DNA of 64,000 bases, taken from NCBI GenBank assembly GCA_002390745.1, contig DGQK01000007.1, positions 62,001-126,000 of the forward strand, given 5' to 3'. The position numbers were made by a program, and so were the translations under genes. A model generated the notes under the pieces. That model ran no database searches. It was not told the origin of the DNA and saw nothing but the letters and a program-made list of their open reading frames with translations. Shown here piece after piece: positions 1 to 9,800 of the stretch (positions within the stretch are counted from its first letter, which is position 1; the number at the start of each line of letters is the position of its first letter). The stretch is from Bacteroidetes bacterium UBA4416 (GTDB taxonomy: Bacteria > Bacteroidota > Bacteroidia > B-17B0 > Aurantibacillaceae).

Positions 1-265
1 ATAAGGATACGTTTTCGTCTGCATCAATGCGCCCCTGCACTTCGATGTATGTTTTGAAGGGCTGGGTCGTCAATGGCATCGCCACCACATCGGCCAGTTT
101 TTCTTTCGTCGTGTCCGTTTTCGCCAGCTCTTCTTCCAGCGTAGCGATCTTGGTTTCCAGCTCCGCCTTTTGCGTTCTCAGTTTTTCGAGCTCCGCTTTT
201 TTATCAGGACTGCCGCATGCAACCATCATAGCTGCTAAGGTGATGTATAAAATAGATGTTTTCAT
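1..265 (-). CDS. RND efflux membrane fusion (periplasmic adaptor) lipoprotein, N-terminal part only
   Basis: The minus strand reads open from an ATG at 265 to the window edge, so only the first 88 residues are visible. They begin with a lipoprotein signal whose lipobox ends Met-Val-Ala-Cys at about residue 17. A Lys/Glu-rich coiled-coil stretch follows at about residues 20-50, then the start of the barrel-sandwich strand (around 'YIEVQGRIDADENVS'), typical of HlyD/AcrA-type adaptors. It lies about 30 bp downstream of the TolC gene on the same strand. The inferred role is bridging an inner-membrane RND pump, expected just outside the window, to TolC. Family confidence is good; the substrate is unknown. 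Confidence 0.85.
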   Translation of the reverse strand, partial: MKTSILYITLAAMMVACGSPDKKAELEKLRTQKAELETKIATLEEELAKTDTTKEKLADVVAMPLTTQPFKTYIEVQGRIDADENVSL

Positions 266-295
266 ATAGATGGTGTATTATTCTTTTTTTTTAAA

Positions 296-1651
296 TTATT
301 TCGTTAAGGTTCCTATGGCTTTTTGATAATCGATCTTCGCTACCAGCATATCGTACACAGAGTTGTAGTAATTGGTCTGCGCTTCTTTCAGGGAGCTTTG
401 GGCAGTGGTTACCTCAAGGTTGCTGCCAACGCCCTGCTCGTATTTTTTCTGAGCCACATCAAAGACGTGCTGCGCCAGCTCCATGTTCCGTTTTTGGGTG
501 CTCAGGGACACAAAAGCATTTTCGTAGCTGATCTCCGCAATTTTGGTTTCAAGCTCTGCCGCCAGTTCCAGGTTTTTGATCTGGGACTCTCCTTTCAGCA
601 CAGCAATTTTGGCCTGCTGTATCCGGTTGTGGCGCTGTAGCCCATCAAATAAGGAAAAGTTGAGGGTTCCGCCGATCACAGCCACCTTAAACCAGTTCTT
701 ATCTTTGTCGAAGAAATCGAATTGCTGGCGCTGGGCGTTGTACTGGTAAGAGCCGTAAACACCAAGCGTAGGCAGGTAACCTAAACGGTGGCGTTTCACA
801 TCCGTGTGGTACAGTTTCTGCTGTATTTGCAACAGCTGGTAATCGGGGCGGTTGCTGATGTCGATTTTCCCGTTCCCCAGCGTAGGCTGCTCATCTGTAG
901 ACACCTTCAGGGAATCGCTGAGCGTGATCGGGTCACTTACCTTATATCCCATCTGAAATTTGAGCATGTTTTCAGATAAGCCGATGAGGCGAACCGTTTT
1001 TTCCTTTTCCGTCACCAGGTTGTTGTACTGCACCTCCAGGCGTTCAGCATCGATCTGCTCTACCAGGCCCTGCTGGTTAAAAGCTTTGGTATCGTCGTAG
1101 GCTTTCTTCAAACGTTCCAGGTTGGCATCCAGGAGCTTCACACGCTCCCTGTTCACCAGCACATTATAATAGGCTTTGGATACAGAAGCTGCCAGCTCGG
1201 TTTTGCTCCTGTATACGTTGATCTTCGACAGGGCGATCAGCTCCTTGGCCGCTTTCAGACCAACGATGTAATCGCTGCTGAAAATAAGCTGCGAGGCGCT
1301 CAAACCGGCAGTAGCATTATACTTGGTACCAAACTTCACCGGGATAAACGTACCGGCCGGACCTCCGAAAAACTCAGCAGGCAGCAAGGATGTCGGGATC
1401 TCCAGGTAATCCTTCAGGTCAACGCTTCCGTTGATCTGGGGCAAGCCTACGCCCAGCAATTCTTTTCGCTTATAGTTCGCATTCTGAACGTCGTATTCCG
1501 CGTTCAGGTAATTCGGACTATTTTTAAGCGAATAGTCTATAGCCTGCTGCAGGGTAAAACTGGTGGAGTTTTGGTTACCTGCGTCCTGGGCATTTACAGA
1601 TGTCATGCCAACACCTATAAATAACAATGGAAATATTACTTTTTTTCTCAT
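296..1651 (-). CDS. TolC family outer membrane efflux protein
   Basis: This 451-residue protein has a cleavable signal peptide (hydrophobic to about residue 21, ending near Asn-Ala-Gln). Two outer-membrane efflux repeats follow, rich in long amphipathic helices, with the usual family start 'TLQQAIDYSLKNSPNYLNA'. TolC homologues are trimeric outer-membrane barrels with a periplasmic helical tunnel. It sits between the TetR-type gene upstream (11 bp gap) and the adaptor lipoprotein downstream, so the three look like one tripartite efflux operon read leftwards. Length and composition are normal for the family. Export substrate cannot be read from the sequence. Confidence 0.93.
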   Translation of the reverse strand: MRKKVIFPLLFIGVGMTSVNAQDAGNQNSTSFTLQQAIDYSLKNSPNYLNAEYDVQNANYKRKELLGVGLPQINGSVDLKDYLEIPTSLLPAEFFGGPAGTFIPVKFGTKYNATAGLSASQLIFSSDYIVGLKAAKELIALSKINVYRSKTELAASVSKAYYNVLVNRERVKLLDANLERLKKAYDDTKAFNQQGLVEQIDAERLEVQYNNLVTEKEKTVRLIGLSENMLKFQMGYKVSDPITLSDSLKVSTDEQPTLGNGKIDISNRPDYQLLQIQQKLYHTDVKRHRLGYLPTLGVYGSYQYNAQRQQFDFFDKDKNWFKVAVIGGTLNFSLFDGLQRHNRIQQAKIAVLKGESQIKNLELAAELETKIAEISYENAFVSLSTQKRNMELAQHVFDVAQKKYEQGVGSNLEVTTAQSSLKEAQTNYYNSVYDMLVAKIDYQKAIGTLTK

Positions 1652-1662
1652 ATAACAAATTA

Positions 1663-2277
1663 TTATTCTTCGTCTTTTATTTTTTTATAGTTATTGATCA
1701 GCTTATGGCCTTTCACGCTGCAGATACTGTATACAAACATGTCGAGGATGAGTTCATGCGCTTTGGAAAAACTGACGCTATCATAGTTGAAGTAGTTTCC
1801 GAACATCAGCATATCGATTTGTGCCATGCGGTATTCTGCCGTAAACGGAATGTTGATGTCTTTCCGGTACAATCCCATTTCCACGCCCACCTTGATGTTC
1901 TTAACGATCAGCTTGCTGGTGCAGTATTCGCGAAACGAGCGGAACTGCTCATAGGCTTTCGGGTAAAACTTTTGCAGATCGAGAAAAAAGACCGGTGTAA
2001 TCGGCTGAAGCATCACCCTGATCTTTTCAGAGATCAGGAGGATCTCATGCAAAGGATCGATCGCCTCATGCTGTAAGGTTGAAAATTCCTGCAACTGCTT
2101 ATCCAGCTCAATTTTGCAGAGCTGGCTCACCAGGTCGTCTTTTTCTTTGTAAAACTGGTAAATGGTCTTTTTTGACATTCCCAGTTCCCGGGCAATGTCG
2201 TCCATTGTGACACGTTTGATCCCATACTTAAAGAACAGTTCAAGCGATACTTTCAATATTTTATCCTGTGTTTCCAT
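1663..2277 (-). CDS. TetR/AcrR family transcriptional regulator of the efflux operon
   Basis: This is a 204-residue protein if it starts at the ATG at 2277. A longer frame reaches 2316, but the extra 13 residues precede the normal TetR start, so I prefer the internal ATG. The N-terminal helix-turn-helix is clear ('RVTMDDIARELGMSKKTIYQFYKEKDDL' region, about residues 18-45). The rest is the helical ligand-binding domain. It is first in the operon with TolC and the adaptor. TetR proteins of this arrangement usually repress their own efflux operon; that role is inferred from position. The divergent gene starts at 2450, so the 170-bp gap must carry both promoters. Confidence 0.9.
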   Translation of the reverse strand: METQDKILKVSLELFFKYGIKRVTMDDIARELGMSKKTIYQFYKEKDDLVSQLCKIELDKQLQEFSTLQHEAIDPLHEILLISEKIRVMLQPITPVFFLDLQKFYPKAYEQFRSFREYCTSKLIVKNIKVGVEMGLYRKDINIPFTAEYRMAQIDMLMFGNYFNYDSVSFSKAHELILDMFVYSICSVKGHKLINNYKKIKDEE

Positions 2278-2389
2278 TTCGGGCACAAAACTATAGAAAC
2301 TTTTTTTGTTCTGCAAGTTTCCAGTGGTAATATTTTCTTTCTGAAAAAAATCGACAGGATAGGGGGTTTTTTGTTAAAAATTACCGATT

Positions 2390-2423
2390 TTTGTCGACCA
2401 AACCCTGAATTTCGATATTTTTA
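2390..2423 (+). promoter_or_regulatory. Putative Bacteroidota promoter of the cargo/PorP cluster
   Basis: A TTTG at 2390-2393 is followed 22 bases later by TATTTTTA at 2416-2423, close to the Bacteroidota -33 TTTG / -7 TAnnTTTG pattern. The ATG of the first cargo gene lies 27 bp downstream. The final G of the -7 consensus is missing, so this is a weak call. Confidence 0.35.
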
Positions 2424-2449
2424 CAAAACAGGCTTATTATTGAATTTCT

Positions 2450-5400
2450 ATGATTAAACATTTTACGCTGTTCCTTCTACTCCTTATTTTCTCCTATGAT
2501 GCTAAATCACAGATTGATACATCATTTTGGTTTGTGGCGCCGGATATTTCGCAGGGCCTCGGAGACAGACCCGTATTTCTCTACTTCAACACCTACGCCC
2601 AACCTGCAACGGTAAGATTGCGGCAACCTGCAAACGGGAGTTTCACGCCGGTGGTGCTCAACATTCCGGCAAACTCCATCGATTCGGTGCTGCTGACACC
2701 GTTCATTGCGGGCATCGAAAACGACGTGGCCAACAGTGTTTTGAACAGGGGGATTTACATTTCCTCAACCGAAAACATATCGGCCCTCTATTCGGTGAGA
2801 GCGCCCTTCAATAAGGAATACTTCAGCCTGAAAGGACGCAAGGCCATGGGAGTTGACTTTTACATCCCAATGCAGGAATTCTGGGACCAGGCGCCGGCTA
2901 CCAGCCCTAAATCCTTTTCATCCGTTGATGTGGTTGCCTCTCAAAACAACACTACCATCCTGGTAACACCGAGGACCAACATCATCGGGCATGCGGCCAA
3001 TGTCACCTATACGGTACTTCTCCAGCAGGGGCAAACCTATTCCTGCCAGGACACGGCACGTTCGGCGGCTACCAGCCTGGCCGGCTCCATCATTTCATCC
3101 AACAAGCCCATAGCGGTCACCATACAGTCGGGAGGCCTGACACAGGGCGGCTGCCAGAGCACTACCGGCGACCAGATCACCTCTTCCGCCTATATCGGCA
3201 CAGACTATATTATCAACAGAGGTATGGGTACTGTGGAAAAGATCTTTGTGCTGGCTACGCAAAATAATACGCAGCTCACCATCAACGACGGAAGTACCAC
3301 CACCCACGTTTCCAACTTCGGGGAGAATTATATCTACACAGCCACACAAGCTATTACTTATGTGAAATCGAATAAGCCGGTATACGTGCTCAGTGTTTCG
3401 GGATACGGATGCCGCCTGAGCGGTGCGCAGGTTCCTCCTTTCTTTTGTGCAGGTACCTACTCGACTTCCTTTACAAGAACCTCTTCCGATTCACTGGCCC
3501 TGAATCTCTCCACACGCACGGGCTTTGAAGGAAATTTTGCCCTGAACGGCAATGCCTCGCTTATTCCGGCCAGCGCCTTTACTGTGGTACCGGGCTCTTC
3601 CGGTAATATCAAATCGGCCAGGATTTACCTGCCGCTGAGTGCTGTGCCTTTAGGCTCTCATAATACAGTTACCAACAGCGGCGATGTTTACGGATTGGCG
3701 GTACATAATGGTTCTACCCTGCGCGGAAGCGCCTATGCCTATGTTTCCGATTTCGTTTCGGCACCGATGATCAATGCCGGCTCCAACTTTACGATCTGTG
3801 CCAATGGCAGCATTGCCCTGAACGCGCAGGTAGGCGGCGGAAACATCAATGCCACCTGGTCTACCAACGGCTATGGCAACTTCAACGCTGGCTTTACGGC
3901 ATTGACCAATACCTATACGCCAAGCCAGCTCGATACCACACTCAGGCCTGTGAAACTGATCTTAACCAGCAACGGGCCCTGCCCGGTACAAAAGGATACG
4001 CTTTTGCTGAGTGTGAAGCCTTCGCCTCTGGTGAATGCTTCCGTAAACCAGATCGTATGCGGCAACAACAGCACGGTTACACTGAACGGTTCGGTAACCG
4101 GGGGCGCTACCACAGGCATCTGGACGAGCATGGGAACAGGCACATTCAGTCCTTCCAGCACCACATTCTCTGCATCTTACTATCCGAGCTCAGCCGATAC
4201 GGCCGCAGGTTCGGTGAAGCTGGTCCTCACCTCTACCGGAAATGGGATCTGCGCTGCCGAACGCGATACGATGCAAATCACCATTACCAAACCGCCACTC
4301 GTGAATGCCGGCCCGGCAACCTTTTCCCTGTGTGCCAACAATCCTTCACTGAGCGTGAACGGTACGGTTTCCGGATCGACCACCACCGGCAAATGGACCA
4401 GCAGCGGTACCGGAAACTTCACGCCAAGCAACATCCAGCTCAGCACAGGCTATGTGCCCAGCCCTGCCGATGTATTTGCCGGCAATGTGACCTTATACCT
4501 GAGCTCTACCAACAACGGCAACTGTAATCCGGCCAAGGACAGCATCTATGTGATGTTTACGCCGCCGCCAAGCGTGAATGCAGGCGCCGATATCATTTCC
4601 TGCAAGAACAGCGCAAATACGGTACTGACGGCTACGATCAGCGGGCCAACAACTACGGGCTCATGGACGGGAGGAAACGGCACCTACGCTCCGAACAGCT
4701 CTGCCCTCACGGTTACTTACACGCCTACTGCGGCAGAGATTACGACAGGCTTTGTAAATCTCACCCTGACCTCTACCAACAACCTTAACTGCAATGCAGT
4801 GAATGACCAGATCCGGATCAGCTTTGTTCCGAAGCCTTTTGCCAATTTCAATTTCACCAATGGCTGCCTGAACAATGCAACGTCTTTCACCGACTTCTCT
4901 TTACCGGGATCGGGCACTCTCGATCAGTGGAACTGGAGCTTTGGCGATAATACGACCAGCTCGGTTCAGCATCCGGCCCATACCTATTCGGCATCCACGT
5001 CCTATACGGCGCAGCTGATCGTAAGGAATACGTATGGATGCTTCGATACGATCCGGAAATCACCGCTCATCTATCCTTTGCCGAATGCGAATTTCGGCAT
5101 CAACCGGATCTGCACGGGCGCTTACCTGAACCTGATCTTCTCCGACAGCAGCTCGGTTGCTTCTCCTGAGAACATCACGCAATGGCAATGGGATTTCGGC
5201 GGCCCCGGACAGAGTAACCTGCAACATCCTATCCAGTTGTTCCCGGGCTCGGGCCTGTACAACATTACCCTTGTGACCTCAACAAACCACAATTGCAAAG
5301 ACACCATTGTGAAGCAGGTGAACCTCACGCCGCGCCCGGTGGCAGGCTTTGCCTACTCTGCCTCTACAGGCATCAGCGTGGGCACTTCGGTCGCTTTTGT

Positions 5401-5866
5401 GGACACATCGAAATATGCGATCAACTGGAACTGGAATTTCGGCGACGGCTCTCCGACGACGAGTCTTCAGAATCCTTCCACAATTTACTACGCCAACGGC
5501 GTGTATGTCGTTACCCAGATCGCCAGCGACTCCTACGGATGCTCGGATACAGCCCGTGTAGCGATCCGGATCAACAACATTACCAACGAGATCTCGACCC
5601 TCATCCCGAATGCGATCTCTCCTAACGGCGACGGCAAGAACGACATCTGGAAACTGGATTTCCTGGCGCTCCTGTATCCGAATGCGGAAGTTGACATCTA
5701 TACGCGCTGGGGCGAAAATATTTTCCATTCCGAAGGTTACACGACTCCATGGGACGGAACCTACAAGGGCGATAAGCTGGCTGTAGGCACTTATTATTAC
5801 GTCATAAAGCTAAACGATGCCAACAACACAGATCCGTTCAGGGGCGGTGTATTGCTTATCAGATAA
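2450..5866 (+). CDS. Giant surface protein: IgGFc-binding-type N-terminus, Ig-like repeats, PKD domains, type B T9SS C-terminal domain
   Basis: This 1138-residue protein has a signal peptide ending near residue 20 (Ala-Lys-Ser-Gln). Residues about 25-435 resemble the IgGFc-binding N-terminal domain found in Bacteroidota secreted proteins. Four Ig-like repeats of about 88 residues follow from about 440 to 795; each opens 'VNAG...C' and carries 'G.WTS.GTG.F' and 'L.LTST.N..C'. Three PKD domains occupy about 797-1045, with 'WNWSFGD'-type cores. The end (about 1046-1138, 'ISPNGDGKNDIW...') is the gliding-motility/CHU_C-type C-terminal domain that directs type B T9SS cargo. It should be secreted to or beyond the cell surface. 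The next gene is its likely PorP/SprF partner. Confidence 0.9.
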   Translation: MIKHFTLFLLLLIFSYDAKSQIDTSFWFVAPDISQGLGDRPVFLYFNTYAQPATVRLRQPANGSFTPVVLNIPANSIDSVLLTPFIAGIENDVANSVLNRGIYISSTENISALYSVRAPFNKEYFSLKGRKAMGVDFYIPMQEFWDQAPATSPKSFSSVDVVASQNNTTILVTPRTNIIGHAANVTYTVLLQQGQTYSCQDTARSAATSLAGSIISSNKPIAVTIQSGGLTQGGCQSTTGDQITSSAYIGTDYIINRGMGTVEKIFVLATQNNTQLTINDGSTTTHVSNFGENYIYTATQAITYVKSNKPVYVLSVSGYGCRLSGAQVPPFFCAGTYSTSFTRTSSDSLALNLSTRTGFEGNFALNGNASLIPASAFTVVPGSSGNIKSARIYLPLSAVPLGSHNTVTNSGDVYGLAVHNGSTLRGSAYAYVSDFVSAPMINAGSNFTICANGSIALNAQVGGGNINATWSTNGYGNFNAGFTALTNTYTPSQLDTTLRPVKLILTSNGPCPVQKDTLLLSVKPSPLVNASVNQIVCGNNSTVTLNGSVTGGATTGIWTSMGTGTFSPSSTTFSASYYPSSADTAAGSVKLVLTSTGNGICAAERDTMQITITKPPLVNAGPATFSLCANNPSLSVNGTVSGSTTTGKWTSSGTGNFTPSNIQLSTGYVPSPADVFAGNVTLYLSSTNNGNCNPAKDSIYVMFTPPPSVNAGADIISCKNSANTVLTATISGPTTTGSWTGGNGTYAPNSSALTVTYTPTAAEITTGFVNLTLTSTNNLNCNAVNDQIRISFVPKPFANFNFTNGCLNNATSFTDFSLPGSGTLDQWNWSFGDNTTSSVQHPAHTYSASTSYTAQLIVRNTYGCFDTIRKSPLIYPLPNANFGINRICTGAYLNLIFSDSSSVASPENITQWQWDFGGPGQSNLQHPIQLFPGSGLYNITLVTSTNHNCKDTIVKQVNLTPRPVAGFAYSASTGISVGTSVAFVDTSKYAINWNWNFGDGSPTTSLQNPSTIYYANGVYVVTQIASDSYGCSDTARVAIRINNITNEISTLIPNAISPNGDGKNDIWKLDFLALLYPNAEVDIYTRWGENIFHSEGYTTPWDGTYKGDKLAVGTYYYVIKLNDANNTDPFRGGVLLIR

Positions 5867-5875
5867 TTATCACAC

Positions 5876-6859
5876 ATGAAGAAACATTTATTTCTATCGG
5901 TAATACTGGCTGCTACCTTGTTCCAGGAAACAAGCGCCCAGCAATTGCCCATTTACACAAACTACCTGCTTAATGCCTACGCTTATAACCCGGCAGTAGC
6001 GGGCTCGAAGAAAGACCTGGTGGTAAACGCCAATTACAGGAACCAATGGGTAGGCTTCCAGGATGCGCCGGCAACCTACGGCATTAACCTGCACAGCGGA
6101 TTGGGAAAAGCAAAAAAAGCGGCGGTAGGTGCCTTGCTGAGCTCCGACAATACCGGCATGCTGAGCAAAACATCGGGTTACCTTACCTTTGCCTACCATG
6201 TGAAACTGAACGATACTTACAAGCTCGGGCTCGGCCTGTCGGTAGGGATGGTTCAATACCGCATCAAATTGTATGATGCCAAGATTGCTGATAGCGGCGA
6301 TGAACTGCTGACCGGGAATTTATTGTCCAATAACGTGTTTGATTCCAACGGCGGCTTGTATTTCTACAGCGATAAATTATTTGTAGGGCTTTCGGGTTTC
6401 CAGTACCTCGGCAATAAGATCACCTGGAAGGATTCGAAAAGTACGCTGAACCCGCATTTTTATATCATGGCCGGCTATTTGTTCGACTTGTCTAAAAAGA
6501 TCTCTGTACAGCCTTCGGCTCTGGTGAAATTCAGCAAGCCGGTGCCTGCGCAGCCGGAGTTCAGCCTGCGCGCTTTCTATAATAAGCAGTTCTGGATCGG
6601 AGGCTCTTACCGGATGAATGATGCGGCTAGCATCCTGGCGGGCGTGACGGTTTTAAAGAACAAGCTTTCTATTTCCTATGCTTATGATATCCCGAATACC
6701 AGCCTCAGAACCTATACGAGCGGCTCACAGGAGATCATCCTCTCTTACCAGTTCATCAAGGCTAAACGGAAATTAAATGCAGACGAGGAAGAACTGAACG
6801 ATATTGACAATAGTATTAAATCAAAACTAAAGAAACAAAATGAAGAAGGCGCTAAATAG
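5876..6859 (+). CDS. PorP/SprF family type IX secretion membrane protein
   Basis: This 327-residue protein has a signal peptide (about 1-21, ending Ser-Ala-Gln) and the family opening 'QLPIYTNYLLNAYAYNPA' followed by 'NYRNQWVGF'. The rest has alternating strands of a small outer-membrane beta barrel. PorP/SprF proteins pair with type B T9SS cargo; SprF is needed for SprB in Flavobacterium johnsoniae. It starts 10 bp after the first giant cargo gene, and its 3' end overlaps the next cargo gene by 20 bp, which implies tight coupling. The C-terminus is unusually acidic and charged. Confidence 0.92.
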   Translation: MKKHLFLSVILAATLFQETSAQQLPIYTNYLLNAYAYNPAVAGSKKDLVVNANYRNQWVGFQDAPATYGINLHSGLGKAKKAAVGALLSSDNTGMLSKTSGYLTFAYHVKLNDTYKLGLGLSVGMVQYRIKLYDAKIADSGDELLTGNLLSNNVFDSNGGLYFYSDKLFVGLSGFQYLGNKITWKDSKSTLNPHFYIMAGYLFDLSKKISVQPSALVKFSKPVPAQPEFSLRAFYNKQFWIGGSYRMNDAASILAGVTVLKNKLSISYAYDIPNTSLRTYTSGSQEIILSYQFIKAKRKLNADEEELNDIDNSIKSKLKKQNEEGAK

Positions 6860-9800
6860 ATTGTTATTGATGTTGCTGATCGTCAGCAGCAAATCAATGG
6901 TATCTCAGGTGGATACTGTATTTTGGTTTGCCGCTCCCTGGGTAACCCCGGGCCACGCGCAGAACACTCCGGTAAAAATGAGGCTTTCCTCTTTTAATAA
7001 CCTGACAACGGTGAGGGTGCGGCAGCCTGCCGGAACCTTCGACACAACCTATACTATCCCTGCCAACTCGCTGATCTCTCAATCACTGTCGCACATCATT
7101 GCGCAGGTGGAGAACCTTCCTGCCAACACGGTTCATAACCGCGGCTTAAAGATCTCTTCCGATTTCCCGATCAACGTGGTGTACGAGGTTGAGACCATCG
7201 TTAACAACCCGGAAACCTATTCCATGAAAGGCCAGAACGGCATGGGCAAGGAATTTGTCTGTCCGTTCCAGAACAGGGGCAGCAACGGGCCTTACACGCC
7301 TCAACCGAAATCGCAGATCTGCATTGTGGCTACGGATAATAATACCACCGTTTGGATCACGCCAAAGTGCAATGTGGTAGGGCACCCAGCCAACGTAACG
7401 TATTCCATTACCCTGAATGTAGGGCAAAGCTATAACATAGAGAATGTGAGCGCCAATCCGACGCTGGCGGGACAGAACCTCAGCGGAACGATTGTGGTTT
7501 CCGACAAGCCTGTTTCCGTTACCGTATCGGATGACTCGGTACACGGCGTATCGGGTTGCTATGACCTTATGGGAGACCAGATTGTGCCGGTAGATATCGT
7601 GGGCAGGCAATATGTTATCAATAAAGGCGGCCTGAATGCCGGCGAAAACGAGGGGGGCTATATTGTGGCCACAGAGAATTTCACGCAGGTAAATGTAAAC
7701 GATGGCGTGACGACTTATAGCGTGCTGCTGAATAAAGGCGATACGTACTATGCTCCCGTCACCCAGCCGCTCACCTATATCACGTCGGATCAGAATGTGT
7801 ATGTGATCCATACCAGCGGCTTCGGCTGCGAAATGGGAGAGGCCATCCTTCCTCCGCTGAACTGTGCGGGCTCCAACCAGGTAAGCTTTACCAGGACCAA
7901 TACCCAGACCTTTATCCTTAATATTTTATGCAAGACTGCCGCTATCGGAACGTTTACACTCAATGGCAGCACTACCCTGGTACCGGCTTCCGGCTTTACG
8001 GTTGTTCCCGGTACAGGCGGCCTGCTCAGCGGTTTCCAGCGGAGCTATACGACGGTGGAGATCCCGGCGGGAACGGCCAACCTCCTGACCAACTCCACGG
8101 ATGTGTTTTCGATGGGCGTGATCAACGGTGGGGGCAGCAGCGGATGCCTTTACCATTACATGTCTTCTTTTTTAAGAAAAACATTTACGACAGCGGATCC
8201 TGATAAAAACATCTGTACGGCCACTACGACGCTTTCGCTGAATGGCACTGTAACAGGGGGCTCTACAACTGGCATCTGGACGACCAGCGGCACAGGCAGT
8301 TTCGGCAATGCTACCAGCCTTGCGACTACCTATTCCTTAAGCGCCAACGACCTTGCCCAATCGCAGATCAGGCTGGTGCTTACCTCTACCGGAAACTGCA
8401 CCCCGGTAACGGATACGGTGTATGTGAACATCTTCCAATCGCCGGTTGTGAATGCCAACAATGGCCTGACACTTTGCAAAAATAATATTTCACCTATCCC
8501 GCTGAACGGCACTTTACAGTTTGCGGCCGGTGCCAACTGGACGAGCTCAGGCTCAGGATCTTTCGGAAATCCGGGATCGCTCAATACGACCTACCTGCCT
8601 TCTCCGGCAGATCTCGCCGCCAACAGCATCAAGATCAAACTGACTTCTACCGGAAGCCTCAACGGCTGCCCGAATACCTACGACAGCCTTGTTGTAAGCT
8701 TCATTGATCCGCCGGTGGTAAGCACCAGCGGTGACGTTTCCGTGTGTGCCAACAACCCGACGGTGGCCATCAGCGGCACGGTGGGCGTTGCAACCTTCTC
8801 AACGGGTGTATGGTCAACGACCGGCTCGGGACTGTTCTCGCCAAGCACAACTTCTTTAAATACGGTGTACCAGCTCAGCCCGGCCGATATTGCACAGGGC
8901 AACCTGGTCATCAGGCTGACTTCTACCAACAACCTGAATTGTAAGCAGGTGTATGACAGCTTACGGGTAACGGTAACGCCGAAGCCTAATGTGAATGCGG
9001 GCCTGAGCGATACGATCTGCTCCAGCAATATCTTCTATCCGCTGAATGGCTCTGTAACGGGTGGCGCCAGCGCAGGAACCTGGACAAGCTTAGGTAACGG
9101 CACGTTTGGAAATCCTAACAGCCTCAGTACCATCTACACGCTTGGCCAAAACGACACGATCAGCGGCAGTGTCAAATTGATCCTGACATCCACGGGCAGC
9201 AACTGCCTTCCGGAGCGGGATACGATCCGCATTGTGATCGCTAAATCTCCACTGGTAAATGCCGGGCCGGATAATGCGTTCTGCGACAACCAGCTGATCC
9301 CTCTGAATGGTTCTGTACTGGGGCTCACCACCACGGGGGCATGGACCACCTTAGGAACAGGTGGCTTCACACCGGACGATTCCCTGCTGGTAACGTATTA
9401 CCAGCCTTCTCCGCTCGATGTGTCCTCGGGCTCCGTAAGGCTGATCCTCACCTCTACTTATAACAAAGGCTGTGCAGCCATCCGCGACACGGTGCGGATC
9501 AGTTTCAAGCCGGCTCCGACCGCAGATTATAATGCGGACAATGTCTGCACGCACAACCTGGCCACATTTACGGATAATTCGACAACGACTTCGGGATCAC
9601 TCACCGGCTGGAGCTGGAATTTTGGTGACCTTGGGACATCGATTGCCGAAGATGCCACGCATGCTTATGCCAGCCCGGGAACCTACACGGTAACGCATGT
9701 GGTATTCAGCAGCAATGGCTGCCGCGATACGATCCAAAAGCCAATGGAGGTGTATGCGCTGCCGCAGGCGCTGTTCCATCAGAATACGCCTTGTGTGGGC

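Noticed and set aside
27..269. Plus-strand open frame of 80 codons at the left edge
   Set aside because: It is the complement of the real lipoprotein adaptor gene on the minus strand; its Ser-rich product is a shadow.
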